A stretch of 64,000 nucleotides of DNA, taken from the NCBI RefSeq assembly GCF_000826545.1, contig NZ_CDME01000015.1, forward strand, positions 574,207-638,206, written 5' to 3'. Below the pieces are notes generated by a model. It saw nothing but the letters and a program-made list of their open reading frames with translations. It ran no database searches and was not told the DNA's origin. Positions within the stretch are counted from its first letter, which is position 1, and the number at the start of each line of letters is the position of its first letter. This DNA is from Kibdelosporangium sp. MJ126-NF4 (GTDB taxonomy: Bacteria; Actinomycetota; Actinomycetes; Mycobacteriales; Pseudonocardiaceae). Positions 1 to 8,756 of the stretch are shown here, piece after piece. A program made the position numbers and the translations under genes.

Positions 1-967
1 ACGGGTCGTTGCGCCTGGCCACGACGCCCGTTCCGCCCGCCACCTCGACCAGTGCCGGGGCGTCGGAGTGCACGACGGGCACACCGGCGGCCATCGCTTC
101 GAGCACAGGCAGCCCGAATCCCTCGGCCATGCTCGGCGCGGCCAGCACGGACGCCCGGTGCAGCACGACCGCGAGTTCGCTGTCGGTGAGCCTGCCGAGC
201 AGGTGCAGCCGTCCCGGCCGCAGTCCGCTCTCGGCGGCGATCCGGGCCAGGTCGACGTTGCCCCAGCCGGGCGGCCCGACGATCACCAGTGGCAGGTCCG
301 GCGCCGCGGGCCTGGCCATGGACTCCACCAGGACGTCCAGGCCCTTGCGTGGCTCGACCGTGCCAACGGCGAGCACGTAGCCGTCGGGCAGTCGCAGGCG
401 CTGTGCGACGCGCTCGGCCACGTCCGGTGCGGGCAGTCGCGTGAGCACGTCCGGCACGCCGTGGCCGATCACGTGTACGCGTGCGGGACCGGGCGCGTGC
501 TGGGACAGCTCGGTGGCGACGGCTGCGGTCGGCACGACGATCGCGGACGCCTGCCTGGTCGCGCGCCTGATCATCGCCTGGTGCCAGGCGGCGCCACGGC
601 GGGTGAGCGTCTCGGGATGAGTGAACGGGACCGTGTCGTGCACGGTCACGACGAGGCTGCGGCCACGGCGTGGTGACGGTGGCGCGAACGGCGTGGGCGC
701 GTGGACGGCGTCGCCGCCCGGCCACAGCCGCAACCCGCGTTCCCAGGCCAATGTGAGGGCGCGACGCGGTAACGGCATCATCCGCGTGCCGTCGACGCCG
801 TCGATCATCGCCGGGGCCGGGTCGCGGTGTCTCGCCGTCACTCCGGTGACGGTCCACCCTGGCGGCACGTGCCTGACCATGGCGTGCAGCAGTTCTCGGG
901 TGTACCGGCCGGTTCCGCCGGGGACGGGGGCGAGCAGTTGTTCGGTCAGCACGACCAGTTCAGGCAC
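1..967 (-). CDS. Glycosyltransferase family 4, 3' end outside window
   Basis: About 322 residues of a GT-B fold (GT4) glycosyltransferase, probably transferring a sugar from a nucleotide donor to a cell-envelope glycan at the cytoplasmic face. The N-terminus has the acceptor-side glycine loop PVPGGTGRYTREL. The C-terminal half has VEPRKGLDVLV and the donor-binding signature EGFGLPVLEAMAAGVPV. The C-terminus lies beyond base 1. I chose the GTG at 967 because it starts just before the first strand (PELVVLTEQLL); no clear Shine-Dalgarno precedes it. It is divergent from the GT2 gene with only 29 bp between the starts, so both promoters must overlap. Substrate is unknown. Confidence 0.8.
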   Translation of the reverse strand, partial: MPELVVLTEQLLAPVPGGTGRYTRELLHAMVRHVPPGWTVTGVTARHRDPAPAMIDGVDGTRMMPLPRRALTLAWERGLRLWPGGDAVHAPTPFAPPSPRRGRSLVVTVHDTVPFTHPETLTRRGAAWHQAMIRRATRQASAIVVPTAAVATELSQHAPGPARVHVIGHGVPDVLTRLPAPDVAERVAQRLRLPDGYVLAVGTVEPRKGLDVLVESMARPAAPDLPLVIVGPPGWGNVDLARIAAESGLRPGRLHLLGRLTDSELAVVLHRASVLAAPSMAEGFGLPVLEAMAAGVPVVHSDAPALVEVAGGTGVVARRNDP

Positions 968-996
968 CGCACCAGCGTATTTGTTCGCGAGTATGG

Positions 997-1863
997 TTGC
1001 AGCCCGTGCGGACAACCGTGGTGGTCGTGACCTGGCGTGGCCGCGCGTTCATCGAGTCCTGCCTCGACGCACTGGCCAAGCAGGACCGTCCACACCGGAT
1101 CCTGGTGGTGGACAACGCCTCCGACGACGGCTCCGGCGACCTGGCACGCGCGCACCCCAGCGCCCCGGAGGTCCTGCGGCTGCCGCGCAACACCGGGTAC
1201 GCGGGCGGGATCCAGGCCGCGCTGGACGTGTGCGAGACGCCGTACATGGCGTGGCTGAACGACGACGCCATGCCCGTCCCGGGGTGGCTCGGCGCGTTGG
1301 AGGACGCGCTCGACGCCGATCCACTGGTCGCGGCGGCCAGCGCCAAGCTCGTCACCGGCACGGGCGAGGTCCAGTCCGTCGGTGTCGGGCTGACCCGCGA
1401 CGGCCACGGCGTCGACCTGACCGAAGGCCCGGTCTTCGGCTTCTGTGGCGGTGCGGCGCTGACCCGGGTGGCGGCCCTGCGCGCGATCGGCGGCCTGCCG
1501 GTCGAGTTCTTCTGCTACTACGAGGACACCGACACCTCGTGGCGGCTGCGCCGGGGCGGCTGGCGGATCGTGTCGGTCCCGGCCGCCGAGGTCGTCCACC
1601 TGCACGGCATGACGGCCAAACCCGGCTCGACCGACTTCCACCGGTGGAACGAGCGCAACCGGCTGCTGATGCTGCTGCGCAACGCGCCGCTGTGGGTCGC
1701 CGCCCGTGAGCTGGCCAGGTTCGCCGTGATCACCGCCCTGATCCCGGTGAAGCGAAACGTGCCGGACGCGGCGAACTTCCGAGTCGGGCTACGCCTGCGC
1801 GTGCTCGCCCAGGTGCTCCGAGCCCTCCCCCGCGCAATCACGCAACGAAGGCCACCTTCGTAG
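997..1863 (+). CDS. Glycosyltransferase family 2 (WbbL-like rhamnosyltransferase candidate)
   Basis: A 288-residue GT-A enzyme. The nucleotide-binding strand VDNASDDGSG is at residues 38-47, the metal-binding NDDA at 88-91, and the acceptor/catalytic segment YYEDTDTSWRLRRGGW at about 174-189. Its proximity to rmlD/rmlB and an LCP gene resembles the mycobacterial wbbL1-rmlD neighbourhood, so rhamnosyl transfer to the arabinogalactan linker is a reasonable inference but not proven. The start is TTG 997; GTG 1006 is an alternative. The last codons and the stop lie inside the first 25-bp palindrome of the repeat array that follows, so the repeat has supplied the C-terminus. Confidence 0.82.
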   Translation: MQPVRTTVVVVTWRGRAFIESCLDALAKQDRPHRILVVDNASDDGSGDLARAHPSAPEVLRLPRNTGYAGGIQAALDVCETPYMAWLNDDAMPVPGWLGALEDALDADPLVAAASAKLVTGTGEVQSVGVGLTRDGHGVDLTEGPVFGFCGGAALTRVAALRAIGGLPVEFFCYYEDTDTSWRLRRGGWRIVSVPAAEVVHLHGMTAKPGSTDFHRWNERNRLLMLLRNAPLWVAARELARFAVITALIPVKRNVPDAANFRVGLRLRVLAQVLRALPRAITQRRPPS

Positions 1864-2045
1864 CGCTACACGCACCGAAAGCCACCTTGGTTGCGCTGCA
1901 GCCCTGCGCGACTCACGCAACAAAGGCCACCTTGGGTGCGGCGAGCGCACCGAAAGCCACCTTGGTTGCGCTGCAGCTCTGTGCGGCTCGTGCAACGAAG
2001 GCCACCTTGGGTGCGTTACGTGCACCGAAGGCCACATTGGTTGCG
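1841..2045. repeat. Array of six 25-bp imperfect palindromes
   Basis: Six units begin at 1841, 1871, 1916, 1946, 1991 and 2021, so spacing alternates 30, 45, 30, 45, 30. The consensus reads roughly CGCAMCGAAGGCCACC followed by TTGGKTGCG, and each unit is nearly its own reverse complement around AAGGCCACCTT. The same unit recurs at 37766-37956 and 49015-49069. The array sits between the convergent GT2 gene and the secreted-protein gene, the usual position for REP/BIME-like elements. No protein function is implied. Confidence 0.9.
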
Positions 2046-2061
2046 CGGGCAGCGGCGTGAG

Positions 2062-2652
2062 TTAGCGCGAATTGGGTGGGGCTACGGTCAGGTGGACGCA
2101 GTCCCACTTGATCCAGTTCTGGTTCGTTGCGGCGAAGAACCTGATCATCGTAGTGTTCGCCGGGGCGACCGTGGGGCCGAGATCGAACCGTCCGAGCTTT
2201 TTGTCCGTGTCAATGTCGTGGTCGGCCTGAACGGACCGTTCGGCGACCTGTCGTCCGTCCTTGTCGTAGAAGCGCAGGCCGATCGGCTGGTTCTGCGACA
2301 CGTCGTGCGTTCCTGCCCAAACGACGAGGTGGTAGGTGCCGCTCGGGATGACCGTCGGGATCGTCTCGTAGGCCGTGCTCACCCGGCCCGACGGAGTGGA
2401 GATCATCGCGTTGAGCTCGCCGTCCGCCGGAGCCGACCGGTCGGTGGACAGCTGGGGCTGTTCGGTCGCGGGCGTGCCCGGCGGCACCGACCAGGTCGGT
2501 TCGAACGTGTACCCGGCGGGCTGGCCGTTGGCCGCGACCTCTTCGACACTCGGGTTGGGCGCGAAGCCGCCCGCACAGACCGGCTGCTCGTCGGCAGCGG
2601 CCGGACCGGGCGGAACTACCAGCAGTACAGCGGTGATCACACGGGCCAACAC
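2062..2652 (-). CDS. Secreted hypothetical protein
   Basis: A 196-residue protein with a signal peptide (hydrophobic VITAVLLVVPPGPAAA, cleavage near residue 20) and two cysteines, one near residue 26 and one in WIKWDCVHLTV close to the end, which could form a disulphide. The body alternates beta-prone segments such as YHLVVWAGTHDV and TTMIRFFAATNQNW, consistent with an extracellular beta-sandwich, possibly carbohydrate-binding, but I do not recognise the family. It converges on the GT2 gene across the repeat array, and its start (GTG 2652) faces the next glycosyltransferase operon. Confidence 0.65.
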   Translation of the reverse strand: MLARVITAVLLVVPPGPAAADEQPVCAGGFAPNPSVEEVAANGQPAGYTFEPTWSVPPGTPATEQPQLSTDRSAPADGELNAMISTPSGRVSTAYETIPTVIPSGTYHLVVWAGTHDVSQNQPIGLRFYDKDGRQVAERSVQADHDIDTDKKLGRFDLGPTVAPANTTMIRFFAATNQNWIKWDCVHLTVAPPNSR

Positions 2653-2710
2653 CGCCGCAGGCTAACCACTGCGCGGGCGTCGCGCACGATGAGGCAGTCT
2701 TAAGGAGTAC

Positions 2711-5221
2711 GTGAGATCTCCAGGAGGTGTCGTGCCCGACGACTCGCTGCTACCGGTCGTGTCGGTGGTCGTGGTCAACTACCGCGGCGCGGATGACACG
2801 ATCACGTGCCTGCGCTCGCTGGCTGACGACCTGGCCTACCCGGCCGACCGCCTGCAGGTGATCTGCGTCGACAACGCGTCCGACGACGGCAGTGCCGAGC
2901 GGATCAGGGCGAACGTCCCCGACGTCACGCTGGTCGAGTCCGCCGCCAACATCGGCTTCGCCGGTGGCTGCAACCTGGGCGTCGAGCACGCCGACGGCAG
3001 CGTGGTCGCGTTCCTGAACAACGACGCCCGGCCGGACGCCGACTGGGTCGCCGCCGCGGTGAAGGTGCTGATGGCCGAGCCGACCGTGGCCGCTGTGGCC
3101 AGCAAGGTGCTCGACTGGGACGGCAAGCGGATCGACTTCGTCGAGGGCGGCCTGACCTGGTTCGGCATGGGCTACAAAACCCATCAGGGTGAACTCGACG
3201 ACGGCCGGTTCGACACAGCGCGTGACGTCCTGTTCGGCACGGGCTCCGCGCTGTTCGTCCGGGCGGACGTGTTCAAGAAGCTCCACGGGTTCGACGAGCG
3301 GTTCTTCATGTTCTATGAGGACGTGGACCTGGGCTGGCGGCTGAACCTGCGTGGTTGGCGCGTCCGCTACGAGCCCGGCTCGGTGGCGTACCACAAGCAC
3401 CACCGCTCGATGACCACGCTGGACAACTCTCGCGAGGTCTACCTGCTGGAGCGCAACGCGCTGGCCGCGTTGTACAAGAACGTGTCAGACAAGGCGCTCG
3501 GCAAGGTCCTGCCCGCCGCGATGGCGCTGTCGATCCGCCGCGCGACCGCGCGCGGCAACATCGACCCGACCCAGCTGGAGATCACCAACCGGCCGTCCAC
3601 CGGCCCGGACCTGACTGACCCGATCGAGATCCCACGCGTCTCGGCCGCCGCGATGCTCGCGATCGACCGGTTCGTGGAGATGCTGCCGTCGCTCAAGGAG
3701 TCCCGCGCGATCGAGCAGGCCGCCAGGGTCCGCTCGGACGCCGACCTGCTGCCGTTGATGCTGGACGCGCTCGAGCCCGCCGCGCCTGAGATCCCCTACC
3801 TCGAGGCGCACCAGAAACTGGTCGCGGCGCTCGACCTGGAGGACCTGTACGCGCTGCGCCGCGACATCCTGGTGATCACGTCGGACGCGGTCACCGAGCG
3901 GATGGCCGGGCCCGCGATCCGGGCGTGGAACATGGCCGACATCCTCGGCGGCGAGCACGACGTCCGGCTGGTCACGATGAACCCGCACTCCAACCCGCCG
4001 TCGGCGCCGTTCGACGTGCGGTACGTGGCACCGGTCGACATGGACCCGCACCTGGACTGGGCCGACGTCGTCATCCTGCAGGGACACGTGCTCGAGCAGC
4101 TTCCTCAGCTGAAGACGAGCAACAAGATCGTCGTCTGTGATATCTACGACCCGATGCACCTCGAACAGCTTGAGCAGGGCAAGGACCTGACCGACGCGCG
4201 CCGTGCGCACGTGGTCGAGGTGGTCACCGAGGTGCTGAGCAACCAGCTGCTGCGCGGGGACTTCTTCCTCTGCGCCTCCGAGCGGCAGCGGCACTTCTGG
4301 CTCGGGCACCTCGGCGCGATCGGGCGCCTGTCGCCCATGCTGTACGACAGCGACCCGTCGGTGAAGTCCCTGCTCGCGGTCGCGCCGTTCGGTCTGTCGG
4401 CGAAACCGCCGCAGCGCACCGGGCCCGGCCCGCGTGAGCAGCTCGCCTCGGTCGGCCAGGACGACAAGCTGGTCATCTGGGCAGGCGGGATCTACAACTG
4501 GTTCGATCCGCTGACGCTGCTGCACGCGATCGACCGGATGCGCGGCGCGCACCCGGACGTGAAGCTGCTGTTCCTCGGGATGAAACACCCGAACCCGGAC
4601 GTCGGCGAGATGGACATGTCGATGCGGACCCGTGCGCTGGCCACGCGGCTCGACCTCGGCGACAACGTGATCTTCAACGAGACGTGGGTGCCGTTCGAGC
4701 TGCGGCAGAACTGGCTGCTGGACGCCGACTGCGGCGTGACCACGCACTACGAGCACGTCGAGACCACGTTCGCGTTCCGCACCCGTGTGCTGGACTACCT
4801 GTGGTCCGGCCTGCCGATCGTGACCACGGCGGGTGACTCGTTCGCCGACCTGGTCGAGCGCGAGCACCTAGGCGTGGTCGTCCCGGCCGAGGACCCGGAC
4901 GCACTGGCCGCCGCGCTGGAGAAGGTCCTGTACGACAAGGAGTTCGCGCGTTCGTGCCGCGAACGTATCGAGGTCGTCCGCGAGCGGTACACGTGGGAGA
5001 CGGCGCTGGCGCCGCTGGTGGAGTTCTGCCGCGACCCGCGCCCAGCCGCGGACCGGCTCCCGGGCGCCGGGCCGATGGTCGGCACCAAACCGCTCGGGGC
5101 GGCCGCCGCGGTCCGGCGGGATGTGGCACTGATGAAGGAATATCTCAACGCGGGCGGACCGCGTGAGCTTGCAAAACGAGCCGGTGGACGACTGCGCCGG
5201 GTGCTGGGACAAGGGAGGTAG
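2711..5221 (+). CDS. Bifunctional glycosyltransferase, GT2 plus GT-B domains
   Basis: An 836-residue fusion. Residues about 15-230 are a GT2 domain with VVVVNYRGADDT, VDNASDDGS, FLNNDARPDADW and FYEDVDLGWRL. Residues about 390-800 are a GT-B domain with WAGGIYNWFDPLTLL, FLGMKHPNPDV and the donor-site region DYLWSGLPIVTTAGD. Such a fusion could add two sugars successively to one lipid-linked glycan. Two starts are possible: GTG 2711, behind AAGGAG, and GTG 2732, behind AGGAGGT; both spacings are short. The next glycosyltransferase gene follows after 6 bp, so they form an operon. Confidence 0.85.
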   Translation: MRSPGGVVPDDSLLPVVSVVVVNYRGADDTITCLRSLADDLAYPADRLQVICVDNASDDGSAERIRANVPDVTLVESAANIGFAGGCNLGVEHADGSVVAFLNNDARPDADWVAAAVKVLMAEPTVAAVASKVLDWDGKRIDFVEGGLTWFGMGYKTHQGELDDGRFDTARDVLFGTGSALFVRADVFKKLHGFDERFFMFYEDVDLGWRLNLRGWRVRYEPGSVAYHKHHRSMTTLDNSREVYLLERNALAALYKNVSDKALGKVLPAAMALSIRRATARGNIDPTQLEITNRPSTGPDLTDPIEIPRVSAAAMLAIDRFVEMLPSLKESRAIEQAARVRSDADLLPLMLDALEPAAPEIPYLEAHQKLVAALDLEDLYALRRDILVITSDAVTERMAGPAIRAWNMADILGGEHDVRLVTMNPHSNPPSAPFDVRYVAPVDMDPHLDWADVVILQGHVLEQLPQLKTSNKIVVCDIYDPMHLEQLEQGKDLTDARRAHVVEVVTEVLSNQLLRGDFFLCASERQRHFWLGHLGAIGRLSPMLYDSDPSVKSLLAVAPFGLSAKPPQRTGPGPREQLASVGQDDKLVIWAGGIYNWFDPLTLLHAIDRMRGAHPDVKLLFLGMKHPNPDVGEMDMSMRTRALATRLDLGDNVIFNETWVPFELRQNWLLDADCGVTTHYEHVETTFAFRTRVLDYLWSGLPIVTTAGDSFADLVEREHLGVVVPAEDPDALAAALEKVLYDKEFARSCRERIEVVRERYTWETALAPLVEFCRDPRPAADRLPGAGPMVGTKPLGAAAAVRRDVALMKEYLNAGGPRELAKRAGGRLRRVLGQGR

Positions 5222-5227
5222 CGCGAG

Positions 5228-6310
5228 TTGGCAAAGGGCAGGTTGCGAGTGCTGTTGGACGGGACCCCGCTGCTGGGGAACCGGACCGGAGTGGGCAGGT
5301 ACACCTCTGCCCTGGCTGAGGAACTCGCGTCCCTGCCCGAAGTCGACATGCGTGCCGTCGCCTTCACCCTGCGCGGCTGGCGTCAACTGCGCCGCGTGTT
5401 GCCGCACGGCGCCCGTGCGCGCGGTATGCCCGTCTCGGCGCGGTTTCTACGCCAGTGCTGGCTGCGTGCGCCGCTGCCGCCGATCGAGGTGTTCGCCGGG
5501 TTCACGGATGTCGTGCACGGCACGAACTTCGTCCTGCCGCCGTCGCTGCGGGCCGCCGGTGTGCTCACCATCCACGATCTCGCCTTCCTCGACGCGCCGG
5601 ATGAACTGGCGCCGAGTGACCGTGAACTCCCTGAGCTGGTGCGGCGTTCCGCGCGCCGGGCGGCGATGGTGTGCACGCCGAGCCAGGCCGTCGCCGACGC
5701 TGTGGCGGAGCGGCTTCGTGTCCCGACCGAGCGGATCGCGGTGACGCCTCTCGGCGTCGACCCGGCGTGGTTCACCGCACGACCGCCGGGCGACCATGTC
5801 CGCAAACGCCTTGGCCTGCCTGAGAACTACCTGCTTTTCGTCGGCGCGGCCGGGCCGCGCAAGCGCTTGGACTGGCTGCTGAAGGCGCACGAGTCACAGC
5901 CGGACCTGCCGCCGCTCGTGCTCGCCGGGCCGGGGCACACGGCGGTGTCGGACCGGGTCCGCCCGGTCGGTTATCTGTCCGATGTGGACTTGCGGACGGT
6001 GGTGGCCGGGGCGTCCGCGCTCGTGCTGCCGTCGCGTGACGAGGGCTTCGGCCTGCCCGTGCTGGAAGCGATGGCGAGTGACGTGCCGGTGATCTGTTCG
6101 GACGTGCCCGCTTTGCGCGAGGTCGCCGGTGGGCACGCGACGCTGGTCCCGTTCGGTGATCTGGATGCGATGCGGGTGGCGTTGAGCGCCGCGTTGCAGG
6201 AGCCACCGACGCCAGCGACGCTCACCGCCCGCCGTACGCACGCCGCCGAGTTCACCTGGCGTCGTTGCGCGGAGACGACTATCGCCGCCTACCGTCGCGC
6301 TATGTCCTGA
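5228..6310 (+). CDS. Glycosyltransferase family 4
   Basis: A 360-residue GT-B glycosyltransferase. The N-terminal acceptor loop is LDGTPLLGNRTGVGRYTSAL, the hinge region has FVGAAGPRKRLDWLLKAH, and the donor site has DEGFGLPVLEAMASDVPVI, where the first E of an EX7E pair usually sits. The start is TTG 5228, with GGAGG 8 bases upstream, overlapping the end of the preceding bifunctional gene. It is similar in build to the partial GT4 at the left edge, so this region holds four glycosyltransferases that probably assemble one surface polysaccharide. The sugar is unknown. Confidence 0.85.
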   Translation: MAKGRLRVLLDGTPLLGNRTGVGRYTSALAEELASLPEVDMRAVAFTLRGWRQLRRVLPHGARARGMPVSARFLRQCWLRAPLPPIEVFAGFTDVVHGTNFVLPPSLRAAGVLTIHDLAFLDAPDELAPSDRELPELVRRSARRAAMVCTPSQAVADAVAERLRVPTERIAVTPLGVDPAWFTARPPGDHVRKRLGLPENYLLFVGAAGPRKRLDWLLKAHESQPDLPPLVLAGPGHTAVSDRVRPVGYLSDVDLRTVVAGASALVLPSRDEGFGLPVLEAMASDVPVICSDVPALREVAGGHATLVPFGDLDAMRVALSAALQEPPTPATLTARRTHAAEFTWRRCAETTIAAYRRAMS

Positions 6311-6319
6311 TCATCGGAT

Positions 6320-6493
6320 TCAGCGGTCGAACTGGCCTGTCTTGACGCCTGCCAGCAGGTCGGAAAGGTCCACGACCAGCGCCGGACCATCCAGAGACTT
6401 ACTGTCCCGAACCGCCGCCAAGTCCCGCCGGACCTCCACACAGTCGTTTTCGGTGCTGCCGACGCCGCTGAAGCTTGACTTACGCCACTCCAT
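6320..6493 (-). CDS. DUF397 family small protein
   Basis: A 57-residue protein opening MEWRKSSFSGVGSTENDCVEV and ending in DLLAGVKTGQFDR, the standard DUF397 layout (W-x-K-SS-F-S near the start, then NxCVEV). Its ATG lies 2 bases after the stop of the upstream XRE gene, and its Shine-Dalgarno (AGGAGGTG) is inside that gene's last codons, so the two are translationally coupled. In streptomycetes DUF397 proteins pair with Scr1/WhiJ-type regulators and modulate development or antibiotic production. By that analogy this is the regulator's partner. Confidence 0.88.
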   Translation of the reverse strand: MEWRKSSFSGVGSTENDCVEVRRDLAAVRDSKSLDGPALVVDLSDLLAGVKTGQFDR

Positions 6494-6495
6494 GC

Positions 6496-7326
6496 TCACA
6501 CCTCCTTCAGGATCACTTGAAGTCTAGTCTGGGTTGCAGCGGTGGAAAGGGCTATGTGATCCAGCCTGGTGAGCCATGCGGCGTATGGCTCGGCCTGTTC
6601 GTCGTGCAAGAAGACCCCTCCTGTGGCTATCTCGACGTTCGCCACAGGGGTGGTGTGCGGGAACGTCATGTAGAGCCATGAATGGCTCACCAGCGCGACC
6701 GGTAGATGTTCGGGCACGACCCTGATCAGGATTCCTCGCTCACGCGCGTTCAGCAGATGTTTGACCTGCGCGCGGTGCGCTTCGGGAGAACCAAACCGTG
6801 TCCGCAGCACGGTCTCACTGATGTAGGCCGTGTAGTCCACCGTGCCGAGGATCTTCTGCCGCGTGCGTCTCGCTACCCAGTACAGCTCGGCGATATCTGG
6901 TGACAAGCCGTCGGAGTGGCACAGCGCCATGGTGTAATCCTCGATCTGGAGCAGACCTGGCACCAGCGTCACCGCCCAATTGGTAAGGCTGTCGGCATCG
7001 GCTTCGTAGCTGGCGAGCGTGCCCAATTCAGCCGGAACACCAGGCAACGGACGATCCCACCACCCTGATGCGTTCTCGGCTCTCGCCTCCTTGATGATCT
7101 CCTCGCGCTCAGCGGACGGAATCCGGTAAGCGGTAAGGATCATCGCCACGTCTTCCGTGCTGATATGCCGTTTGCCGTTCTCGATTCGCGACATCGTCGC
7201 CAGGCCCCAGCCCAACACCTCCGCCGCCGCTTCGAGCGTGAATTTTGTACGTGCACGTCTGATCGCTCGCAGGCGGGCACCGATAATCCGATCTCGGGGT
7301 CTGGGCGGTTGCCGCTTGTTCGGCAT
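6496..7326 (-). CDS. XRE-family regulator with DUF5753 domain (Scr1/WhiJ type)
   Basis: A 276-residue protein. The N-terminal helix-turn-helix runs from LRAIRRARTKFTLEAAAEVL to MSRIENGKRHIS (residues about 20-60). The rest matches the DUF5753 sensor-like domain of Scr1/WhiJ proteins (LVPGLLQIEDYT, RTRQKIL, and the C-terminal VFLHDEQAEPYAAWLTRLDHIA). I chose ATG 7326 because GGAAGGAG lies 5 bases upstream; an upstream in-frame start lacks one. It is the first gene of a two-gene operon with the DUF397 gene and is divergent from the 146-residue hypothetical gene, so the 98-bp gap probably holds both promoters and its own operator. Confidence 0.88.
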   Translation of the reverse strand: MPNKRQPPRPRDRIIGARLRAIRRARTKFTLEAAAEVLGWGLATMSRIENGKRHISTEDVAMILTAYRIPSAEREEIIKEARAENASGWWDRPLPGVPAELGTLASYEADADSLTNWAVTLVPGLLQIEDYTMALCHSDGLSPDIAELYWVARRTRQKILGTVDYTAYISETVLRTRFGSPEAHRAQVKHLLNARERGILIRVVPEHLPVALVSHSWLYMTFPHTTPVANVEIATGGVFLHDEQAEPYAAWLTRLDHIALSTAATQTRLQVILKEV

Positions 7327-7424
7327 CGCACTCCTTCCCACCTGTGAAAGCTCAAGCACCGCAAGAAAAATAAGTCTACCGTCCTAACCGGATCACAGAA
7401 ATGCGCCACACCGGTAGGAGACAC

Positions 7425-7865
7425 ATGGACACGTCGCTCGAAAGCACAATGACCGCCCGCGAAATGTCGAAGCGGTGGCCGAACATCAGACCGTTCCTGC
7501 GCGTGAACCCCACGACCAATTCGATCGAGGACGAGTACCAACAGTGGTATTTCACGAAGGGACGGGCGCCGCTGCCCTCCATGGAACTGGCGTCAGCCTT
7601 CGAGGAGTGGGCCGACTTCTACGAGTTCCAGCTTCGGCAACGCGCGGACGAACTCGCGGGCGATGACCACAAACGCGCCCGGGTCGTGGAGTGGACCGAG
7701 GAGATGACGTACAGCCTCCGCCGGTGCGCGGCCGAGGCACGCGGCGAAGATCCCGGGAAGTGGCTTCCGCAGCGGGAACGGCGGCCAGACCTGCACGCGG
7801 CCAAGGAAGCGCGGACAGCGGCGATCATCGCCGAAATCGACGCGCACCCCCACGTTGGAACGTGA
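7425..7865 (+). CDS. Hypothetical protein next to Scr1/DUF397 pair
   Basis: A 146-residue, mostly helical and charged protein that I do not recognise. It has no signal peptide or membrane segment. Recognisable stretches are WYFTKGRAPLPSMELASAFEEW and a basic C-terminus QRERRPDLHAAKEARTAAI. ATG 7425 is preceded by GGTAGGAG at good spacing, which decides against the in-frame ATG at 7401. It is divergent from the XRE regulator, so it may be a target of that regulator, and it converges with the SDR gene. Confidence 0.6.
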   Translation: MDTSLESTMTAREMSKRWPNIRPFLRVNPTTNSIEDEYQQWYFTKGRAPLPSMELASAFEEWADFYEFQLRQRADELAGDDHKRARVVEWTEEMTYSLRRCAAEARGEDPGKWLPQRERRPDLHAAKEARTAAIIAEIDAHPHVGT

Positions 7866-7905
7866 CTGAATCGGCCGCAGCTGTCCACGGCCGCCCGCGG
7901 TCGCG

Positions 7906-8652
7906 CTATGCGCCGTATCCGCCGTCGATCCTCAGCACTGCGCCGGTGACGTACGAGGCCTGCGGGCTGGCGAGGAAGACGACGCCTGCGGCGATCTCCT
8001 CCGGCCTGCCGTACCGCCCCATCGCCGTTGTCGGCAGGAACATGGACGCGGCCGGGCCGTCGGCGGGGTTTCCTTCGGTGTCGATGAACCCGGGTTGGAT
8101 GACGTTGACCGTGATGCCCCGGTGTGCCAGATCGCGGGCTGCGCCCCGGCTGAAGCCCTCGAGTGCCGACTTCGTGCCCGTGTAGTACGCCATCCCCTGA
8201 AAACCCGCCCGAGTAGCCACACCCGAGCTGATGCTGACGATCCGCCCGCCATCGGGCAGCGACGGCACCGCCGCCTGAATTCCGGCCACCACGCTGGTGT
8301 AGTTGACGGCGAACTGCCGCTCGATGGCGGCCTGGTCGACGAGCTCGCTGCCGACCAGGCCGCCACCGCCCTCGGCCGCGTTGTTGACCAGAATGTCCAG
8401 CTTCCCGAACTGCTCGACCACCCGCCGGATCAAGCTCGCCGCCTGCGTCGCGTCCGCCTGGTCGGCCTGGAAAGCCGCCGCACGCACCCCCTTCGCCTCC
8501 AGGTCGGCGACCACAGCCGTGGCCTGATCCGCCGAGGACGAATAGCTGATCGCGACGTCGGCTCCCTCGTCAGCCAGCGCCAGCGCCGACGCCGCCCCGA
8601 TCCCCCGCGACCCGCCGGTCACGATCGCCACCTTGTTGTCCAGCTTTCCCAT
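7906..8652 (-). CDS. Short-chain dehydrogenase/reductase (SDR)
   Basis: A 248-residue classical SDR. The NAD(P)-binding loop TGGSRGIG is near residues 13-20, NNAAEGGGG follows strand 4, the catalytic serine is in SISSGVATRAG, the YxxxK pair is in YYTGTK, and the C-terminus ends in ITGAVLRIDGGYGA-like residues. It probably oxidises or reduces a small carbonyl/alcohol substrate in the cytoplasm. ATG 8652 has GGGGAG upstream; longer in-frame starts would extend into the operator region. It is divergent from a TetR gene, with two matching operators between them, so it is probably the target of that repressor. Confidence 0.9.
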   Translation of the reverse strand: MGKLDNKVAIVTGGSRGIGAASALALADEGADVAISYSSSADQATAVVADLEAKGVRAAAFQADQADATQAASLIRRVVEQFGKLDILVNNAAEGGGGLVGSELVDQAAIERQFAVNYTSVVAGIQAAVPSLPDGGRIVSISSGVATRAGFQGMAYYTGTKSALEGFSRGAARDLAHRGITVNVIQPGFIDTEGNPADGPAASMFLPTTAMGRYGRPEEIAAGVVFLASPQASYVTGAVLRIDGGYGA

Positions 8653-8692
8653 GTGCTCCCCACTTCCTTGGACGCAACGTGCGACGTAGTTA

Positions 8693-8736
8693 TTGACCGC
8701 GCGGTCCACAATAGGCATGGTGGACCGCGCGGTCAA
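8693..8736. promoter_or_regulatory. Twin operators between SDR and TetR genes
   Basis: Two 17-bp sequences, TTGACCGCGCGGTCCAC (8693-8709) and its exact reverse complement (8720-8736), are separated by 10 bp. Each contains the 12-bp palindrome GACCGCGCGGTC, the size expected for a TetR-family dimer. They sit between the divergent SDR and TetR starts, so one repressor could control both genes. The sites are seen directly; the protein that binds them is inferred. Confidence 0.85.
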
Positions 8737-8756
8737 GAATCCTTATCCTGGTTCGC

